Of a stretch of DNA of 64,000 bases, positions 55,411 through 64,000 are shown in pieces. Position numbers and translations under genes: made by a program. The notes beneath the pieces are model-generated. The model saw only the letters and a program-made list of their open reading frames with translations, did not search any database and had not been told where the DNA came from. This DNA is from Adineta ricciae (Eukaryota; Rotifera; Eurotatoria; Adinetida; Adinetidae): positions 62,001 through 126,000 of the forward strand of contig CAJNOJ010000057.1 in the NCBI GenBank assembly GCA_905250025.1, given 5' to 3'. Position 1 is the stretch's first letter, and the number at the start of each line of letters is the position of its first letter.

Positions 55411-57975
55411 TTAACCTCAGCAACCTTCTTGAGTAGCTGATTCACCGGATGATTTCGTGACCGACAAAGTTGTGATATTCTAAAATAAAGATCCATGACT
55501 ATCGATTCAAAGTGAATAATTTGACTGACTTCGGAGCATGTTGGATGAATGCCAACAGTCATATCGAAATCAGCTTTTGTCGCACCAAGTCTCATACCAA
55601 CGGCATAGCCTTGGGTTATTTCACCTGCATTTGGAGCGAGAACATGAAAGCCGATGACACGATCCTGAAAGGCAGCTGATTTCTAGAAGGTTTTCTTGGA
55701 TTGAGACTTACCGTTTTCTTCTCAACGATTAGTTTGCAATAAGACATGTTTTTAACTTGTTCGCGATGATGGCAGATTGACCATTCGAGAGGAACAAACT
55801 CACTGTGAAAGATCTAATTAAACAGAACCGAACCAATCAATACCGTTCAACGTGTTGTTCCTCTTACGTCGATGTTTTCTTCACCGAATTTCGAAAGTGC
55901 ATCTTCTTCACTGTAACCAATAGCTCCATATTCGATTGGAGTGAAAACTGTTGTTGCAACGTTATAATAATTCATCTAAACATACGAGGTGTCAAAAACA
56001 GACACGAAGATTTCCATTTAGAACATTCTCACCTTCAACGAACTATCCGAAAAAAGTCGTCTAGCTAGTAATTGTCCAGCTTGAATAGCAACTGGTGTCA
56101 GTTCCAAAGGTTGACCAGGTGGCATTGTCTCATCATCGATACAATCTCCGATCGCATATAACCATGGAATTTGAGTAGATTGTTCTTCTCTAGTTTTAAT
56201 TTTATAGCCATTAGCTTTTTTTAGATCGAAACCAATCTTGTCCATGTGTAATTCGTTTGTACAAGCTTCGCGTCCAATAGCAAATAGGACTGTATTACAA
56301 TCTTCATAGGATTCTTTCACTTCTCCAGATTCGAGTGTCTGCCGATAGTGAAGACGTAATTTGCCTGGTTTGCCTTCTTCTAAACATTCTAAGCGTATCG
56401 GGACAGTTTGATGACTGAATTTAATGCCAATAGCTGACATATAATCGCCTATTTTCGATGCCATTTGTTGATCAAAGCCTCGTAAAAGTATCGAGCGAAC
56501 GAAAACTTGAACTTCTCGACCGATGCCATGTAAAAATCCAGCACATTCAAGTGCAACATACGATGCACCAACGACAATCGTTTTGCCCGGATCATATTTG
56601 AGTGAGAACAGATCATCACTACAAATATCGTTTCTATTGTTAAATCGAAGAAAATCTTCTTACCTGGTTATTCCATATTGTTTGTCACCTTCAATATCAG
56701 GATATTTCGGTCGACCACCAACAGCCACAACGATCTTTTCTCCAGTTATTTCTTTTGATTGACCTTTCTTATCAGTTATCTATGAGGAAGTCACATTGCG
56801 AATGAATTACACCTTTTGTTTTCACAAGACAAGAACAAACTTTCAATCGATGCGGGGAGACAAATTCTCCATAGGAATTTTCATACACCACACCTTTTGA
56901 ACGAAGATCGACACGATATTTGAAGTTTAACGAACGAATATACATTTGAATCGACTCAATCATTTTCGACCAATTATGTTGACGCGCTGAAAAACAACAG
57001 GCTCGGTATCTTCGAGGAGATAACTTTTGACAAACCTTGTTCAAGTTGAGCCCAGCCGTAATCGGTCGCATCTTGAGCATATTCACCGATTAGTGCTGCT
57101 TGATGCATTAGTTTTTTCGGAATACACTGCAACGAAAATTAACGAAGAGAATCACAAGACAAGAAACCGAACTTACGCCAACATTAACACATGTTCCACC
57201 GAGACCTAGATTGGATTAATCTCAAAGTAAAGCCAATTGCTCATATAGAAGCAAAAGTACTCACCCCATGTTGTTCCAATTGGTGTTGGCTTGACAAAAT
57301 CAAGCACACATACTTTCTTACCAAACGATTGAGCTTCCTAAACGGAAAAATGAGTTCAAAAGTATATTTCAGCATTATGATCTACTTTAGAACACGCAAG
57401 ACCACCAGAACCTCCACCGATGACAATTAAATCATAGTCATACGAATCCAATGCATCGTCTTCTAATTTCTGATGTTTCGCTTCCGGCTCCGGTGGGCTG
57501 AGAAGAGCAGCTACGCGGCCTGATTTCAATGCTGCAAGTGTTTTGTCACATCCACCTAAAAGTAATCAAACAGACTATTGTCTTCTCTAACATGCACAAA
57601 CGAGCTCTACCGATATGTTGCTGTTTGATGAATATATTTGGAACGGTTTCTTGTTCCGTTTTCTTGATCAATGCCTCTTGAATATCATCACCTTCGGCTA
57701 AAATAGAAGACATCTGATCGGAAAAGTTGCTGGTCAACGAACGTCGTACCCATTTTGTCCAATTCAATAGAATAAAACTCAATTTTTGCTGATTTCAAAG
57801 CATTCTTAATCTAAAGCAACAACAAATCAATCTCATTCGAATACGAAAATGTCAAACCAACCTTTGTACAATACGGACACCATGTTTTGGAGAAGATCAT
57901 CACATCATTTTCTTCGATATACTTCTCCACAAGATGATCTGTCGCATTCTTGTCAACATCTTTCGTTGGTGGCAT
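55411..57975 (-). CDS. Thioredoxin-glutathione reductase, selenoprotein (TGR/TXNRD-like)
   Basis: Multi-exon gene. From the ATG at 57975 it has an N-terminal glutaredoxin domain ([12 protein letters not shown], with redox CPYC near residue 32; [14 protein letters not shown]). The NADPH-dependent FAD disulfide reductase follows: [17 protein letters not shown], the CVNVGC-type active site exon, the [12 protein letters not shown] and [12 protein letters not shown] segments, and the interface [10 protein letters not shown]. The last exon reads [18 protein letters not shown], then TGA, then GGT and TAA. This is the GC-Sec-G end of animal thioredoxin reductases, with TGA at 55417-55419. With the SECIS downstream, the TGA should be selenocysteine. 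A naive model would stop early or read the wrong frame (…VPLAV). The enzyme reduces thioredoxin and glutathione. Confidence 0.9.
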
Positions 57976-59301
57976 TATTTTTCTCGTCTAAAACTCGCAG
58001 AAAATTCAATTATATATTTATGCGTTGTGCATCGTCATTATGGTTAAGCAAAAAATAGTGTTGAACAATAGTGATGTAACGATTTTTTTCAAATCCTTTG
58101 GACTAACGCACACCAACCTGTGTCCACAAAGTGACCTCTATACAAATGAAAGATGATTTAGAGAGAGGATTTGATTTGTCCAATTGAAGAATTTGATTAC
58201 CTGTCGCGACGTTGAATCCTTTCCGATTCATGAAATTGAAGAAGTGGATATATGTATATACATCCGTCAAGAAAATGTACAATTAAAGATTATCAAAACC
58301 AATCGCAGTGGTAAGAGAGAAATGGATTATGTTCCGAACAGAATTTCAGTGCAACCTATCGTAAACTACATGAGCTCTGAGCGATAGCAGAAGTGAGCTG
58401 CACATAGAGAGTAATTATGAATAGTTTTGAAAAGTAATCTACTGACGATGTGTTATTGAAGTGTTTGACACACAGACGCGCTTCTTTTTTTTAATTATGG
58501 CAAAGCCTTGGGAATGATAAGACTCAAAACAAGTTTCTTTCTCCTTATTATTGAAAAAGCAAAACACAACTAGGCGAAGATATCTTTTATTTATATCAAA
58601 TTGACTTCTCTTTAGAAATATAATTTCACATCAGCAGTTGCATACCGGATATAAACCAGGCACTAATAATTGTTTTTCAAACAAACACCCGATTCATTAG
58701 TCGTCACGATAGCGATACTCGTTGTTCTCTAAAACTTGAAATCCATGAGTCCAACCTATGTCAAGTTCTTCTTCTCAAACCAATTGAAATCGATTTGGCA
58801 GCATGTATTGCCCTCTACTTGACATTTAATTTGAAAAAAATGTCTCTGGACTACCTGGTAAAACATGGATGTACTCGAGTTCAAAATCTCAATTTTACTC
58901 TACCCATATGCACTCTTATTCAATAGAGTTAAAACTCTATATATATACATATTTCGTTAAACCCTTTCATTAATTAGATAAACAGTCTTTCGTCGTTGGC
59001 GTATCATTAATCAACCTTTTCTATCTTTCCCATTGTCAGCTCAATAACTTCGACGTCATTGCCAAGAATTGATATGACAAATGCGAGAAAGCGACACTGC
59101 ACACTAATTTTGCCAACGCTCTTTCACTCGATATATTGAGACGTATTGCTGGCAAATAAAAAATATGCGCAAACGACGTAGTTATTTCTTTTTTTCGTTT
59201 CGCTTTCATGTTTTCAGTCAGTCGTAAAATAACGTTCTTTCGCTCCTGTTCTAGAATTCAAAAATATCCATTCTGATTCCAAAGCCTAATCAGATACGAC
59301 G
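57976..59301. other. Intergenic, one doubtful short frame
   Basis: A 67-codon frame at 58184-58387 (plus) contains KREMDYVPNRISVQ but has no confident homologue or start. Otherwise I see no gene over more than 1 kb of AT-rich sequence. Confidence 0.4.
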
Positions 59302-60849
59302 ATGGCGAATACCACTAAAATGATCATCATTACCGCGGACGAAGACTTGATTGAAAAGCTTGCGTCGAATACGACGACGAACGCGAAAATTATTGATTTG
59401 GATAAGGATTATGTAACCAACAAAACGTTGCTAACGCAGTTATGCGCACTTGTATGTATTACTTTGTCGTCCAATCACTTGAAGGTTTCTTTTTGTTAGA
59501 GTACAAACAATAACCAGACACAACACAAGCGTGCACTCGAATCTCCGAAAGAAAGCCGATCGAAACAACTGAAATCATCAAGAAAGTCCGAAACATTCAT
59601 CTGTGCTGTATGCGGTGATCGCGCGACTGGATATAACTACGATGTAGCTACCTGTGCATCGTGTAAAGTTTTCTTTCATCGAAATGCATTGCAATCTCGA
59701 GTTTGTTTTTGAACTTCTTATGAACATGAACGATGTTTGAAAATATTTTGTAGGAGAAACTCAAATGCTTTACTAAACAAGGCCGATGTCCGGTGTCTTG
59801 TGAAACACGCCGGAAATGTCCGCGATGTCGACTGGATCGTTGTTTCGCAGTTGGTATGCGGAAGGATTTCATTTTGAGTGAAGAAGAAAGACAACATCGA
59901 AAAGAAAAAGTCGAAGAAAAACGACAGGTCACATTGAAACGTTCGTCCCCGTCGACTCCTGAACCACTCGACGAAATCGATCAAGTAAACTCGTCCCATT
60001 TCGCAGTCTAATAAAAAGCCTATTCTGTTTCAGTTATTGACAACTTTCGAAGACGACTTGTCTGATCGAATACTTACTTCACAACAGATAGAAAATATTT
60101 TATTCGATCCTTTATCTAATGAAGATTTTCAAGCAATCGAAAGTGTCCGCTCAGCATTATTAGCAACATTTTTACCTGGACATAATCGTTGTTTCGCCAC
60201 GGATACGACGACTCGTGCATCGGCATTGATATCCTGGTCAAACTTCGCTCAAAACGTCGTTCTTCAACACATTGAGTTCTTCCGCAAAATTCCCGCCTTT
60301 GAAAACCTACACGACAATGATCGATTCATCTTGATCAAGTATAACTTCATGACAATCATTCACTTATCGAAATCCTACTCTTATAATCCAGCGGGCGATT
60401 GTTGTGCATACGAGAATAACATTTATTCCAACAAACTTCGCCAATTTTTCAATCTATGTGATGATACATCTGGTGTTCGACTTGAGTGGATAGGTGTGAT
60501 TCTCTCTCTCGTAGAAATCACTTCCAAAGATCCGAGTATAATTGGTCTCCTGACAGTCATATTAATGTTCACTCAAGGCTTATCAATGGATGCTGATCAG
60601 CCGATGCTATCTGATTCTTTGGCGCTCAGTCGTGCTCAGACATATTACACGAAAATTCTGTGGAATTATCTCGTTCACAAATGTGGCGAAGGAGAAACTC
60701 ACAAATACTTCACTCGTTTAGCACATACGATTGCTAAAATTCAAGCGAGTGCGAAGAATTTTCGAAACCTTCTTCGTGTACAGTATTCCAAACCTGATGT
60801 TGTTAATCAAATGGCACCTTTGTTACAAACTGCTTTACAAATCGCGTAG
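59302..60849 (+). CDS. Nuclear receptor A
   Basis: Four exons (59302-59451, 59500-59700, 59754-59984, 60034-60849) give 465 aa, all joined in phase 0. After an 85-residue N-terminus, which opens with a block shared with the next gene (KMIIITADEDLIEKLA), comes the zinc-finger DNA-binding domain: CAVCGDRATGYNYD, the P-box CASCKVFF, then the second finger ending CPRCRLDRCFAVGM. A basic hinge follows, then a ligand-binding domain from about residue 200 (FENLHDNDRFILIKYN is the LBD signature region). The P-box differs from the usual CEGCKGFF, so response-element choice may be altered. The ligand is unknown. Confidence 0.9.
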
Positions 60850-61254
60850 AATTTTGTTACTGAAAATCCAATAAATCTTCATTGTACATCTTATGTTTCA
60901 TTTACTATTTTTCCCCCTTTGACTGCGAACTGCTAAGAATAACCGGTATGTCCTACATAGAGGTTAGCCTTGCATCATTTTTCACTTGTCATAATGACGA
61001 AGAAAATCAGACAGGCTGAAGAGGAAAGAGGAAAGGATGACGCATCGCTGTTTTTCTTCTTTTTCTCTCAAAGAAAATTATATTTTGATGTTTTTTACCT
61101 TCACAGTATTTTTTTTCCTTTTCTTACTATTCTAGCTAATTTTAGTATGAAAAGGAACTCAGAACTTCATGTGACACATATATACTCTTTTAGAAAATGA
61201 AAATATATTAAACGATACAAAATAAAATACGTCATTATGTATCGAAAAGCAAAT
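60850..61254. other. Spacer between the two nuclear receptor genes
   Basis: No gene. It includes the 3' end of receptor A and the promoter region of receptor B. Confidence 0.45.
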
Positions 61255-62849
61255 ATGAACGGACAAACGAAAATGATCATCATTACGTCGGATGAAGATT
61301 TAATTCGGCAATTAGCACTGAACAAACGGCCAGACACGCGTATTGTAGATCTAGATCGTCCAAACCAGCATCTCGGAGCGAATCCAAATGAGAACGATAT
61401 GATAGATTTGGCTGTTCTAGCAGAACTTTCCACACACGTTCGTATTGGATCATGTACTCGGTCAGATTTTACTATTCTGTTGTTTAGGATTCCAAGAGTG
61501 ATCAAGTGTACAAACGAGCCCTGGATTCTTCACATGAAAGTCGTTCAAAGCAGGCGAGACCTTCGCGAAAATCAGCAGATTTAATATGTGCGATTTGCGG
61601 CGATCGGGCGGTTGGATTTAATTACGATGCTCTGTCATGCGCATCATGCAAAGCTTTCTTTCGTCGGAATGCTAATCAATCTCGAGTCAGCTGGAGAGAG
61701 AGAGCGTTCTTTCGTTTTTGTTGCTAATCTTTTTACTTATTTTTAGGATAAATTACGTTGTTACACGAATCAAGGTCGATGTTCAGTGTCTCATGAAACT
61801 CATCGAAAGTGTCCTCGCTGTCGCTTGGATCGCTGTTTTGAAGCTGGAATGCGGAAGGATTTTATATTGAGCGAAGAAGAAAAACAACGACGTAAGAAAC
61901 GTTTGGAAGAAAATCGAAATGCGACAGAAAAACAAAATTCGTCGCCACCATCTCTCCCAGCAAATGAGGAACCGCTCGATGATATCGATCGTGTAAGTCT
62001 ATCGTAATGAAAAATGAATAGCTATGCAAACAAGCGTCTTCCATTTAGTTATTGTTGAATTTAAGCGAACCAAATAGTGCAGATTCGATTGGAATAGAAA
62101 GTCTTTTATTTGATACCTTATCGATTGAAGACTGGCTCGCCATCGAAAGTATCCGATCATCATTCATAGAGACGTTTAAAAATGTACAACAGCCGTTTTG
62201 CGCCGGCGACGTATTTGATCGTGATTCGGCACTTGTTGCATGGTCACATAAGACTAGTCAGATGTCTCTACATTTTATCGAATTCTTCCGTCACATCGAG
62301 GAATTCGAAAATCTCTCCTACCCCGACGATCGATTTCTCTTGATCAAATTCAATATTCTCTCAGCTTTCTCCGTATATAAATGTCATATACACGGAACAG
62401 AAGCTCTCAGTTGCACCCCCGAACAAGAAGAGAAGCATCGACTATTTTTCGAATTATGTGGCGATACAGGTGGTATAATGAAGGGGTTTATCGAGATAAA
62501 ACTTATACTTGTTCAATTAACGAATCAAGATCCAGCCGTCCTGGCACTTATTATGGCCATTATACTTTTCACAGATCATCTAGCTATGGACGAAAAACAA
62601 CCCTCGCTAAATGATCCAATAGCTGTTGGTCGTGCACAAATCCATTATACAAAACTTCTTTGGAATTATGTCGCGAATAAGCAAGGCGAAGCAAAAGCGC
62701 ATAAATTTTTTATTGACTTGTTAGCCATTATGTTTCGTATTCAAGTTTGTTCGAGAGAAGCTAGAACTTTTTTCCGGAACCAATTAAGCGCATCCAATAT
62801 TAGTGACAAGATCGCACCTCTCATGCAGGCGGTCTTAAATATTTCGTAG
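61255..62849 (+). CDS. Nuclear receptor B (tandem paralogue)
   Basis: Four exons (61255-61437, 61488-61685, 61747-61992, 62049-62849) give 475 aa, all phase 0, with the same intron positions as receptor A, so it is a tandem duplicate. I start at 61255 because that ATG aligns with the start of A; 61237 is also possible. The DBD reads CAICGDRAVGFNYD with P-box CASCKAFF, then CPRCRLDRCFEAGM. The blocks RKDFILSEEE and EPLDDIDR are shared with A. The ligand-binding domain has drifted further (YPDDRFLLIKFN is the signature region). The first intron uses the weaker donor GTTCGT. Confidence 0.9.
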
Positions 62850-63198
62850 ATCACCTTTTAAACGAACATACATCGTACAATATAATTTATTATGTAGTTT
62901 TCTGTGTTGTAACTTGTTCTTTCTAGTTGTTCGCTTAAAAAAAATCTATCCAAGACACTTGTCATTCGAATTTCAAACCTGTAGATAGAAACTGTATCAA
63001 TAGACAGATAGTGGCGTGATCAATTTTTATTCTGTTCTGACAGAAAAGAAAAAAAAATACTAATCGGACATGTGTAAATAAAACAGAATATAATATTGTT
63101 CTTATCTCGTTTTTACCGTATATAAACCATGTGTCATAGACCACACGAGAAGAGAACGAAAGTCTTTGATATTTTTTTTTCGAAGTGAACTAGTGCAA
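62850..63198. other. Spacer upstream of the cyclase gene
   Basis: No gene seen; AT-rich. Confidence 0.45.
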
Positions 63199-64000
63199 AT
63201 GGCTTGGCGATTAATTTGTGATCGTGGACGGCAACTTTGGAGATATTTCCAAGACGAACCAGCAGTTTCAATTGACTACGACGAAGAGAATCCGAATTCA
63301 TCGGATAAAATCTATCGTGAGTCAGCATTTCAACAGAATTACAAACCAATCTGTGCTGACGCAGATCAATATGATAAATTACGAATTCCAACATTTCAAG
63401 AAGAACTTTCGGCATCGGTCGTCAAAAGTATTCTAAGTGCTGTTAACTATTATTCTGCATTACAAGCCGAAGACGGACATTGGCCTGGCGATTACGGTGG
63501 TCCGATGTTTTTATTACCCGGTGCTGTTATTACATCGTATGTAACTAACTTTCAATTTACTGAAGAACAAAAATATCAGTTAATTCGATACCTTTTCAAC
63601 CATCAGTTACCGAACGGTGGTTGGGGAACGCATATTGAAAATAGATCAACTATGTTTGGTACAGTTTTAAATTATATATCGTTAAGATTATTAGGTGTTC
63701 CATTTACTAACGAACGATTACAGAAAGCACATCATTTTATTCAATCGGAAGGAGGTGCAATGTATGCACCGAGCTGGGCAAAGTTTTGGTTATGTGTTCT
63801 CGGTGTAATGCCATGGGAAGGTGTAAACTCTCTGTTTCCTGAATTGTGGTTATTGCCTGAATGGCTACCCATTCATCCATCTCGATACTGGTGTCATTGT
63901 CGAATGGTTTATGTACCAATGAGTTATGTTTATGCTGAAAAAATCGTTGGAGAAATCACTCCGTTAGTGAGAGAATTACGAAAAGAATTGTATGTGGAAA
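63199..64000 (+). CDS. Oxidosqualene cyclase (lanosterol/cycloartenol synthase-like), partial
   Basis: The frame opens at 63199 and runs off the right edge after 267 codons with no intron. The family blocks are clear: GHWPGDYGGPMFLLPG (the N-terminal membrane-channel region), the QW-type motif NHQLPNGGWGTH, MFGTVLNYISLRLLG, and GGAMYAPSWAKFWLCVLGVM. Oxidosqualene cyclases fold 2,3-oxidosqualene into lanosterol or cycloartenol, the first cyclic sterol precursor. The catalytic DCTAE motif lies beyond the window, so product specificity cannot be judged. Many invertebrates lack this enzyme, so its origin is of interest. Confidence 0.9.
   Translation, partial: MAWRLICDRGRQLWRYFQDEPAVSIDYDEENPNSSDKIYRESAFQQNYKPICADADQYDKLRIPTFQEELSASVVKSILSAVNYYSALQAEDGHWPGDYGGPMFLLPGAVITSYVTNFQFTEEQKYQLIRYLFNHQLPNGGWGTHIENRSTMFGTVLNYISLRLLGVPFTNERLQKAHHFIQSEGGAMYAPSWAKFWLCVLGVMPWEGVNSLFPELWLLPEWLPIHPSRYWCHCRMVYVPMSYVYAEKIVGEITPLVRELRKELYVE

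Noticed and set aside
58184..58387. Short plus-strand frame with a DYVPNRISV motif
   Set aside because: It faintly recalls an I78-type protease-inhibitor core, but it is short and has no Cys, no signal peptide and no context.
1..64000. CRISPR arrays, tRNA or rRNA genes
   Set aside because: No regularly spaced repeat-spacer array and no recognisable tRNA or rRNA core was seen in either strand by eye.

Overview
This window is eukaryotic and most likely from a bdelloid rotifer (Adineta or Rotaria type). That assignment is inferred from style and content; no database was searched. About 30 protein genes sit on both strands, separated by AT-rich gaps of a few hundred bases. Most are split by very short GT-AG introns of about 46-60 nt. 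Metazoan families (FEM1, glycogenin, archaemetzincin, ZIP, DUSP, nuclear receptors) lie next to families that bdelloids often gain from bacteria or other non-metazoans. The clearest of those is an intronless cobyric acid synthase. I rebuilt exon joins by hand and checked the phase sums, so the multi-exon models are fairly firm.

Layout. 0-3.7 kb, all on minus: a C16orf89-like secreted protein cut by the left edge, a DUF4419 protein, and a secreted AttH/CrtC-like protein. 4.6-6.1 kb: CobQ. 6.5-12.9 kb: a membrane protein with a Thr/Ser stalk, a ZIP transporter, a Ly6/uPAR-like protein, an inverted duplicate of a 63-64 aa protein gene, and a dual-specificity phosphatase. 13.1-18.5 kb: a B-box protein and two GH27 alpha-galactosidases arranged tail to tail, one with a lectin-like insertion. 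18.9-20.1 kb: remains of a cytochrome P450 gene. 20.3-27.8 kb: archaemetzincin, trypsin-like protease, an unrecognised protein with polymerase-palm-like motifs, and FEM1. 27.8-30 kb holds no gene but has a diverged direct repeat.

30.0-37.9 kb: an RRM/CCCH/pseudokinase gene with one in-frame TGA, an ARM-TIR-SAM protein and a GPCR. 38.2-46.0 kb: a GH3 glycosidase, a multi-EGF secreted protein and glycogenin. 46.9-52.8 kb: peroxisomal enoyl-CoA isomerase, PPC-domain protein, a four-helix membrane protein, a secreted protein with NSDYPS repeats, and an NHL protein. 53.0-58.0 kb: an ADP-ribosyltransferase-TPR protein and a thioredoxin-glutathione reductase. The reductase reads Gly-Cys-TGA-Gly at its C-terminus and has a plausible SECIS hairpin about 80 nt after the stop, so it is probably a selenoprotein. 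59.3-62.8 kb: two tandem nuclear receptors. 63.2-64 kb: the start of an oxidosqualene cyclase.

The genes do not form a pathway or operon. Loose themes are carbohydrate digestion (GH27 x2, GH3), secreted or surface proteins, redox defence (TGR) and NAD-linked signalling (TIR, ART). The most notable points are the selenoprotein with its SECIS, the acquired cobQ with a Shine-Dalgarno-like sequence before its start, the RRM-CCCH-pseudokinase fusion with a TGA, and the palm-motif protein.
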